From Melaminivora alkalimesophila (GTDB taxonomy: Bacteria > Pseudomonadota > Gammaproteobacteria > Burkholderiales > Burkholderiaceae_C): a DNA stretch of 11,235 nucleotides. Both the position numbers and the translations under genes were made by a program. The notes below the pieces were generated by a model that saw only the letters and a list, made by a program, of their open reading frames with translations, made no database searches and was not told the origin of the DNA. Each line of letters starts with the position of its first letter. Positions within the stretch are counted from its first letter, which is position 1. The stretch lies in contig NZ_ALEE01000113.1 of the NCBI RefSeq assembly GCF_000282995.1, positions 1 to 11,235 of the forward strand, read 5' to 3'. Shown here piece by piece: positions 6,049 through 11,235 of this stretch.

Positions 6049-7157
6049 CCTCGAAACGCATTTTTCTTGCCATAGCCATCGCTCTGTCGCTGGGTGCAGC
6101 CACTCCAGCTTTCGCCGGCGAAGGCCATGATCATGGCGACGCAGCCGCCGCGCCGAACGCCAATGGCCCACAACGCTTACCTGATGGCAGCGTGTTTCTG
6201 CCCAAGCCCGCGCAGCGGCAACTCGGCGTGCGCACCTTGCTCACCGAAGAGGCCGAGTTGCCGCGCTCGTTCGAGCTGAATGGCAAGGTGGTGATGGACC
6301 CCAACGCAGGGGGCAAGGTACAGCCACTGAATGCCGGCCGCATCGAACCGGGGCCACGAGGTCTGCCAAATCCCGGACAGGCGGTGCGCAAAGGGGAAGT
6401 GCTGGCCTATGTCGTGCCCTCGGCCGCGCCGATCGAGCGATCGAACCAGGCCGCGCAACTGGCCGAGCTGCGCGCAGCCAAGAGCCTGGCGGACAAGCGC
6501 GTCGCGCGCTTGCAGGAGCTGGCCGACACCGTGCCGCGCAAGGACATCGAGGCGGCCGAGAGCGAGGCACGCAGCCTGACCGAGCGCATCGCTGCTGTGG
6601 GTGGGGGACTTGCGACCCGCGAGGTGCTGATTGCGCCCGTCTCGGGCGTGATTGCCTCCGCCAACGCGGTGGCGGGCCAAGTAGTCGATTCCCGCGAACT
6701 CATCTTCGAAGTCATCGATCCGGCGCGGCTGCGCATCGAGGCGCTCGCCTTCGATGCGGCGATCAGCTCGGATGTCGGTAGCGCCACGCTCGCCGTCGGC
6801 AAGGAGCGCGTGCCGTTGACTTTCGTCGGTGCGGCGCACAGTCTGCGCGAACAGGCATTGCCGTTGGCCTTCCGCGCTGAAGCTGCCGCGCTGTCGGCGC
6901 TGGCGGTAGGCCAACCGGTGCGCGTCTTCGTGCAGAGCAAGAGCAAGGTAAAAGGCATCGCCGTGCCGTTGGCCTCGCTGATGAAGAACCCGGCGAATCA
7001 GAGCATTGTCTGGGTGAAGACCGCGCCTGAGCGATTCGAGCCCCGCACCGTCACGGCCGAGCCGCTGGACGGTGTGAACGTGGCGATCACGTCGGGCCTG
7101 AAGGCCGGCGACCGCGTGGCCACGCAGGGGGCCACACTGATCAACCAGGTGCGCTGA
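6045..7157 (+). CDS. czcB: CzcB/CusB-type RND periplasmic adaptor (membrane fusion protein)
   Basis: This periplasmic adaptor joins the inner-membrane pump to the outer-membrane channel. The ATG overlaps the previous stop codon (ATGA) and gives 370 residues; an in-frame ATG 37 codons earlier lies inside the upstream gene and adds no signal. Residues 1-24 form a signal peptide ending PAFA, followed by EGHDHGDA (26-33), a His-rich N-terminal segment as in several CzcB proteins. The barrel-sandwich lipoyl-like halves lie at about 88-125 (KVQPLNAGRIEPG... then GQAVRKGEVLAYV) and 193-225 (EVLIAPVSGVIAS... then GQVVDSRELIFEV), with a helical hairpin between (about 130-185). A beta-barrel domain follows, and the membrane-proximal part ends in GLKAGDRVATQGATLI. 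The chain is shorter than some CzcB proteins; the small upstream gene may supply the missing part. The pump gene starts nine bases after its stop. Confidence 0.92.
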   Translation: MTSKRIFLAIAIALSLGAATPAFAGEGHDHGDAAAAPNANGPQRLPDGSVFLPKPAQRQLGVRTLLTEEAELPRSFELNGKVVMDPNAGGKVQPLNAGRIEPGPRGLPNPGQAVRKGEVLAYVVPSAAPIERSNQAAQLAELRAAKSLADKRVARLQELADTVPRKDIEAAESEARSLTERIAAVGGGLATREVLIAPVSGVIASANAVAGQVVDSRELIFEVIDPARLRIEALAFDAAISSDVGSATLAVGKERVPLTFVGAAHSLREQALPLAFRAEAAALSALAVGQPVRVFVQSKSKVKGIAVPLASLMKNPANQSIVWVKTAPERFEPRTVTAEPLDGVNVAITSGLKAGDRVATQGATLINQVR

Positions 7158-7166
7158 GGAGTCCGC

Positions 7167-10100
7167 ATGTTCAAGTGGCTTCTCGACAACAGCCTGGCCA
7201 ACCGGATGCTGGTGATCATCGCCAGCGTCGTGCTGATGGCCTATGGCGCCTTCACGCTGTCCCAAACGCCGGTGGACGTGTTCCCGGACCTCAACAAGCC
7301 CACGGTCACGATCATGACCGAGGCCGGCGGCATGGCCGCCGAGGAGGTGGAGCAGCTCATCACCTTCCCGCTGGAGACGACGATGAACGGGCTGCCCGGC
7401 GTCGAGTCGGTGCGTTCGACCTCGTCGGCTGGCCTGTCTTTCCTCTACGTCACGTTCAACTGGAGCACGGACATCTTCCGCGCGCGGCAGCTCGTCTCAG
7501 AGCGACTGTCGGCCATGGAGGAAGGCCTCGCCGAAGGCGTCGTGCCGCGCATGGGTCCGATCAGCTCGGTCATGGGCGAGATCATGCAGATCGCGATTCC
7601 CGTCGATCCGCAGAAGATCAGCCCGATGGCGGTGCGCGAGTACGCCGACTGGGTACTGCGTCCCCGACTGCTGTCGGTGCCGGGCGTGGCGCAGGTGATC
7701 CCGATCGGCGGCGAGGTACGGCAGTTCCAGGTACAGCCGAACACGGCCCGCATGGCCGAGCTCGGCATCACGCACGATCAGCTCGAAGCGGCGCTCAAGG
7801 GCTTTTCTGCCAACACCTCGGGTGGATTTCTGGAGTTGAACGGCCGGGAGTACCTGATCCGCAACCTCGGGCGCACCTCACGCCTGGATGATCTAAAGAA
7901 CCTTGCGCTCACCGCCAGCCAGGGTCAGCCCATCCTGTTGCGCCAGATCGCCGAGGTGACCTTTGCCGCTGCCATCAAGCGTGGCGATGCCGGCTTCGAG
8001 GGCAAGCCGGCCGTGATTTTGGGCATCCAGAAGCAGCCCACCGCCGACACGATCGCCCTGACCAACGCCATCGAGGACGCGCTGACCGGGTTGAAGGCCT
8101 CGCTGCCCGCAGGCATGGAAGCGCCTCGCGTTACCTTTCGCCAGGCAAGCTTCATCGAAGCATCGATCACCACGCTTCAAGGCAAGCTGATCGGCGCGTC
8201 GGTCTTCGTCGCGGCTATGCTGTTCTTCTTCCTTGGCACACTGCGACCGACGGTCATCGCGCTGACCGCGATCCCCGTTTCGATCTTCATCACCGCCCTG
8301 GTCTTCCGCTATTTCGGCCTATCGATCAACACGATGACGCTCGGTGGCCTGGCCATCGCGATCGGCGGGCTGGTGGACGATGCCGTGGTCGGTGTGGAGA
8401 ACGTGCTGCGCCGGCTGAAGGAAGACCGCGCGAAACACCCCGACAAGCGGCTACACCCGCTCGAAGTTGTGAGCCGCGCGACGATGGAAGTGCGCTCGGC
8501 CATCCTCTATGCCACGGTGATCATCGTGCTGGTCTTCATCCCTCTGTTCGCGCTGCCGGGGCTGGAAGGCAAGCTGTTCGTGCCGCTGGGCATCGCCTTC
8601 ATCGTCTCGACGCTGGCCTCGCTGGTGGTGTCGGTGACGATCACGCCGGTGCTGAGCTTCTTCCTGCTGCCACGTATGAAGAACCTCGACCACGGCGACA
8701 CCAAGGTGCTCGCCTGGCTGAAGGCGCGCTACCGCAACGGCCTGGAGACCGTGCTGGAACGGCCCAAAGCCGCGATCGTCGCGGCGGGTATCGCGGTCGT
8801 GGCGGCCACGGCTGCGGTGCCTTTCTTCCCGACGACCTTTCTGCCGCCCTTCAACGAAGGCACGCTGCTGATCGGCCTGCGACTGAACCCCGGCGTCACC
8901 CTATCCGAAAGCTCCGCGGTGGCGCGCCAGGCCGAGGTGCTGGTGAGCCAGGTGCCCGAGGTCACGCACGTCGGGCGGCGTAGTGGCCGCGCCGAACTGG
9001 ACGAACATGCCGAGGGCGTGCATGTGAGCGAACTCGATGTCGGCCTGAAATCGACCGCCGAGCTGACGCGAAGCATGGACGAGGTTCGGGCCGACATTCG
9101 CGCGCGCCTGTCCAACCTGCCGGCTGCCATCGAGATCGGGCAACCTATTTCGCACCGCATCGATCACATGCTCTCGGGTGTGCGCTCGCAGATCGCGATC
9201 AAGATCTTCGGCGAGGACCTGGATGCGTTGCGCGGGCAAGCTGAGGCCCTGCGGCAACAGCTGGCGGCCATTCCCGGCATCGCCGACCTGCAGATCGAAA
9301 AGCAGGTGCTCGCGCCGCAGATCAAGGTGCATATCGACTACGCCGCCGCCGCGCAGTATGGCGTGCCGGCACCGCAGGTACTGACCACGCTGCAATCGTT
9401 GGTCGAGGGCGAGAAGATCACGCAGATCGTCGAGGGCGGTCGGCGCTTTGCGCTGGTGGTGAAGCTACCCGAGACCGCGCGGTCAATTGATGGGCTGAAC
9501 CAGATCCTGATCGAGACGCCGACGGGACGCATACCCCTGTCAAAGATCGCGACGATCGAGGACGGCGACGGCCCCAACCAGATCAGCCGCGACGATGGCA
9601 AGCGCCGCATCGTGCTGTCGGCCAATGCGTCAGGCCGTGCGCTGTCGGAGATCGTGGCGGACATTCGCAAGGTCGTGGCTGAAACCAAGTTGCCCGAGGG
9701 GTACTTCATCACGCTGGGCGGACAGTTCCAGGCGCAGGAGGAGGCCTCGCGCCTCGTCGGCCTGCTGTCCATCGTGTCGCTGGTGCTGATGTTCGTGGTG
9801 CTGTACAGCCGCTACAAGTCGAGCACGCTTTCGGCACTGATCATGGTCAACATCCCGCTGGCATTGGTCGGCGCGGTGATCGGGTTGTGGCTGTCGGGCC
9901 AGCCCCTGTCGGTGGCCGCGCTCGTCGGCTTCATCACGCTGGCCGGCATCTCGGTGCGCAACGGCATCCTGAAGGTCAGTCACTACATCAACCTGATGCG
10001 CTTCGAGGGCGAGAGCTTCGACAAGAAGATGATCGTGCGCGGCTCGCTCGAACGGTTGAGCCCGGTGCTGATGACTGCGCTGGTCACGGCTTTCGCGCTG

Positions 10101-10286
10101 GCGCCGCTGCTGTTCGAGGCCGAGCAGCCTGGTACCGAGGTGCTGCATCCGGTAGCCGTGGTCATCTTCTCCGGCCTGATCAGCTCGACGCTGCTCGACA
10201 CCTTCCTCACACCCGTCTTGTTCTGGCTATTCGGCCGCAAGGATGCAGAGCGGCTGGAAAACGACAAGGATGCCGAGGCGCTGTGA
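7167..10286 (+). CDS. czcA: CusA/CzcA-family heavy-metal RND efflux pump
   Basis: This is the inner-membrane, proton-driven pump, 1039 residues and full length for heavy-metal RND proteins. TGAGGAG, which overlaps the adaptor's stop, is an excellent ribosome binding site 6 bases before the ATG. The first helix is about 11-31, with the family stretch PVDVFPDLNKPTVT after it (35-48). A large periplasmic porter loop extends to about 335, helices 2-6 lie at about 338-500, the second porter loop follows, and the last helices begin near 865. In helix 4 the motif is AIGGLVDDAVVGVEN (398-412). The position that is Asp402 in the C. metallidurans CzcA motif DFG...D...E is Ala398 here, while Asp404 and Glu411 are kept and Asp405 is extra. 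The pump therefore belongs to the family but may not share the classical Zn/Cd/Co specificity class. No frameshift or stop is seen. Confidence 0.94.
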   Translation: MFKWLLDNSLANRMLVIIASVVLMAYGAFTLSQTPVDVFPDLNKPTVTIMTEAGGMAAEEVEQLITFPLETTMNGLPGVESVRSTSSAGLSFLYVTFNWSTDIFRARQLVSERLSAMEEGLAEGVVPRMGPISSVMGEIMQIAIPVDPQKISPMAVREYADWVLRPRLLSVPGVAQVIPIGGEVRQFQVQPNTARMAELGITHDQLEAALKGFSANTSGGFLELNGREYLIRNLGRTSRLDDLKNLALTASQGQPILLRQIAEVTFAAAIKRGDAGFEGKPAVILGIQKQPTADTIALTNAIEDALTGLKASLPAGMEAPRVTFRQASFIEASITTLQGKLIGASVFVAAMLFFFLGTLRPTVIALTAIPVSIFITALVFRYFGLSINTMTLGGLAIAIGGLVDDAVVGVENVLRRLKEDRAKHPDKRLHPLEVVSRATMEVRSAILYATVIIVLVFIPLFALPGLEGKLFVPLGIAFIVSTLASLVVSVTITPVLSFFLLPRMKNLDHGDTKVLAWLKARYRNGLETVLERPKAAIVAAGIAVVAATAAVPFFPTTFLPPFNEGTLLIGLRLNPGVTLSESSAVARQAEVLVSQVPEVTHVGRRSGRAELDEHAEGVHVSELDVGLKSTAELTRSMDEVRADIRARLSNLPAAIEIGQPISHRIDHMLSGVRSQIAIKIFGEDLDALRGQAEALRQQLAAIPGIADLQIEKQVLAPQIKVHIDYAAAAQYGVPAPQVLTTLQSLVEGEKITQIVEGGRRFALVVKLPETARSIDGLNQILIETPTGRIPLSKIATIEDGDGPNQISRDDGKRRIVLSANASGRALSEIVADIRKVVAETKLPEGYFITLGGQFQAQEEASRLVGLLSIVSLVLMFVVLYSRYKSSTLSALIMVNIPLALVGAVIGLWLSGQPLSVAALVGFITLAGISVRNGILKVSHYINLMRFEGESFDKKMIVRGSLERLSPVLMTALVTAFALAPLLFEAEQPGTEVLHPVAVVIFSGLISSTLLDTFLTPVLFWLFGRKDAERLENDKDAEAL

Positions 10287-10330
10287 CACCCAAACCATCC
10301 AATTTTCTTCACTTGCCCGAAAGGAAACCC

Positions 10331-10717
10331 ATGAAAACGCATGCCACCATCGCTGCCATCAGCCTAACCTTCGCCAGCGCGGCCTTCGCCGCTGGCGGCA
10401 AGCATGACCACGCCCACGAGCACCAGCCGATGCACGGCGGCGTCGTGGTCGAGGTCAGGGACATGGACTACGAACTCGTCGCCAAGCCCGAAGCGATCCA
10501 GCTCCATGTGCGCGACCACGGCAAGCCTGCCGATGTCTCGAAGGCCAGCGCGAAAGTCACACTGTTGACCGGCGCCGAAAAGCAGGAGGTCGAGCTCCAA
10601 CCGGCTGGCGATAGGCTGCAGGCCACCGGCAGCTTCAAGGTGGGCCCTGGCACCAAGGCCGTGGCGGTCGTCACGGTCAATGGCAAGGCGGCGACCGCCC
10701 GCTTCACGCTGAAGTGA
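10331..10717 (+). CDS. Small His-rich periplasmic protein at the end of the efflux operon
   Basis: I do not recognise a named family. The ATG has a clear ribosome binding site (AAAGGAAA, 3-4 bases plus spacer upstream) and lies 44 bases after the pump gene. The product has 128 residues: a signal peptide (1-20, ending SAAFA), then KHDHAHEHQPMHGG (24-37) with five His and one Met as likely metal ligands, then a compact beta-rich domain to the end (VVVEVRDMDYELV..., ending ARFTLK). There are no Cys and no second hydrophobic segment, so it should be a soluble periplasmic protein. It could be a metal chaperone or buffer for the pump, in a role like CusF or CzcE, but I see no clear match to either. 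Its beta domain has a layout like that of the 184-residue protein upstream of the adaptor. Confidence 0.82.
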   Translation: MKTHATIAAISLTFASAAFAAGGKHDHAHEHQPMHGGVVVEVRDMDYELVAKPEAIQLHVRDHGKPADVSKASAKVTLLTGAEKQEVELQPAGDRLQATGSFKVGPGTKAVAVVTVNGKAATARFTLK

Positions 10718-10853
10718 AACACCCCCTGAGTCGCTTCGCACCATCCCCCCTCTCCTGCGTGAGGGGGGACAACGCCGGTGGCCGGCGCAGATCCGGCCAC
10801 GGCGTTCGCTGACTTGGCCGGCTCCGCGGCCTGCGGACTCCTCTTATGTTTCA
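10715..10853. repeat. Highly structured intergenic element, resembling Comamonadaceae intergenic repeats
   Basis: Nested inverted repeats fill this stretch. Outer pair: TGAAAC (10715-10720) with GTTTCA (10848-10853). Second pair: GAGTC...CGCA (10728-10740) with TGCGGACTC (10832-10840). Inside are three hairpins: CCCCCCTC with GAGGGGGG (10745-10752 and 10761-10768, 8-base loop); AACGCCG-g-TGGCCGG with CCGGCCACGGCGTT (10771-10785 and 10793-10806, one bulged base); and GGCCG with CGGCC (10816-10820 and 10827-10831). No T tract follows any stem. The CCCCCTGAG...GAGGGGGGAC flavour resembles intergenic repeats I recall from Acidovorax, Delftia and relatives. It may stabilise or end the operon transcript. 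The structure is seen directly; the repeat family is from memory. Confidence 0.6.
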
Positions 10854-11064
10854 TGCCCTGCGGGTGGCGCGCAGCGCCATGGAAAACTGAAATGAGTGTA
10901 GTGGCTCTGCCAAGTCTCGTCTCCGGCTGGTAGTGCGCGCTCCGCGACTGGCCAGATCACGGCTCGGCTGACGGTGCTGTCGCGCTTTTGCTGCCTTCAG
11001 CGCCATGTGTGACGGCGCGTTGCAGAAAAGCAGCGCGCCGTACACAAACTATGGAGTAGATATC
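10854..11064. other. Gene-free stretch before the LysR fragment, with two further hairpins
   Basis: No coding region is supported here. Two inverted repeats are visible. GGCGC (10866-10870) and GCGCC (10874-10878) flank a 3-base loop. GGCGCGTTGC (11014-11023) and GCAGCGCGCC (11030-11039) flank an AGAAAA loop and make a 10-bp stem with one G-T wobble. The second lies 25 bases upstream of the LysR-type start. It lacks a T tract on either strand, so it is not a plain terminator; it could be an operator or a leader structure. Confidence 0.5.
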
Positions 11065-11211
11065 ATGGAATTACGACATCTGCGCTACTTCCTAGCCGTG
11101 GCAGAAGAACTCCATTTCGCGCGCGCGGCTGAGCGGTTGCACATCGAGCAATCGCCGCTGTCGCGAGCCATCAAGGAACTGGAGGTGGAATTGGGCGCAC
11201 AACTGTTCTGA
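11065..11211 (+). pseudogene. LysR-type regulator, N-terminal 48 residues only (interrupted)
   Basis: The translated start, [40 protein letters not shown] (given here as the family pattern: helix-turn-helix with [14 protein letters not shown]), is a textbook LysR-type DNA-binding domain. GGAG lies 8 bases before the ATG. The frame ends after GAQLF, where intact relatives continue with an ER-type stretch and about 240 more residues. The stop TGA coincides with the start of a sequence that looks like an insertion-sequence end, so the gene seems cut by an insertion rather than by a point mutation. The remnant could bind DNA poorly if at all. Its original target is unknown, and a link to metal resistance is not implied. 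The rest of the gene may lie beyond the window. Confidence 0.75.
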
Positions 11212-11235
11212 CCTGCTCCCCATAGGCCGTACCAG
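11209..11235. mobile_element. Possible end of an insertion sequence (IS3-family-like)
   Basis: TGACCTGCTCCCC at 11209 begins exactly where the LysR homology stops. Many IS3-family elements begin with TG and have termini of the TGACCTGC-CCCC kind, as I recall. Only 27 bases are visible, so neither transposase, opposite terminus nor target duplication can be checked. Confidence 0.35.

Noticed and set aside
6177..7265. A 362-codon open frame on the minus strand.
   Set aside because: It is antisense to the adaptor and pump start, its product is compositionally odd, and high GC makes such open frames common. The plus-strand genes are clear.
10745..10768. The C6/G6 hairpin as an intrinsic terminator.
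   Set aside because: The stem is strong, but no T tract follows it on either strand. It fits better as part of the larger structured element.
1..11235. CRISPR arrays, tRNA or rRNA genes, phage or toxin-antitoxin modules.
   Set aside because: No regularly spaced repeats, no tRNA-like cloverleaf and no gene outside metal resistance and regulation was seen.

Overview
This GC-rich window carries most of a heavy-metal resistance cluster, probably for divalent cations such as Cd, Zn and Co. The host is most likely a betaproteobacterium of the Burkholderiales, perhaps Comamonadaceae, or a metal island derived from one. The reasons are the DUF4148-type secreted protein, the CzcI-type protein, the codon use, and a structured intergenic element that resembles repeats I recall from Comamonadaceae. 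The species cannot be fixed from this sequence.

Layout. (1) Positions 3-998 (+) hold the C-terminal 331 residues of a CadA/ZntA-type P1B ATPase, cut by the window edge. (2) On the minus strand, a CzcS/CusS-type sensor kinase (958-2310) and its CzcR/CusR-type response regulator (2307-2993) form a two-gene operon with a 4-base overlap. The kinase gene ends inside the ATPase gene: the two 3' ends overlap tail-to-tail by 41 bp. (3) A divergent control region (2994-3137) separates the regulators from a small exported DUF4148-type gene (3138-3473). (4) The efflux genes follow on the plus strand: czcI-like (3626-3997), czcC-like outer-membrane factor (4135-5388), a small membrane-anchored periplasmic protein (5494-6048), czcB-like adaptor (6045-7157), czcA-like RND pump (7167-10286) and a small His-rich periplasmic protein (10331-10717). 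(5) A strongly structured repeat-like element lies at about 10715-10853. After it comes the first 48 codons of a LysR-type regulator (11065-11208), which breaks off at a TGACCTGCTCCCC sequence that looks like the end of an insertion sequence.

How it works together. The ATPase would move metal from cytoplasm to periplasm. The CzcCBA tripartite pump would expel it across the outer membrane. CzcS/CzcR would sense periplasmic metal and switch on the operon. Four small or adaptor proteins carry His-rich segments just after their signal peptides or early in the mature chain, which suggests a periplasmic metal-buffering layer.

The overall system belongs to known families. The parts that merit attention are: a pump whose intramembrane motif is AIG...DD...EN rather than the DFG...D...EN of classical CzcA; two unassigned periplasmic proteins flanking the adaptor/pump pair; a 25-bp repeat that puts the same EGHDHGDA motif at the same residue positions of two adjacent proteins; competing hairpins between czcI and czcC; and the nested structured element downstream of the operon.
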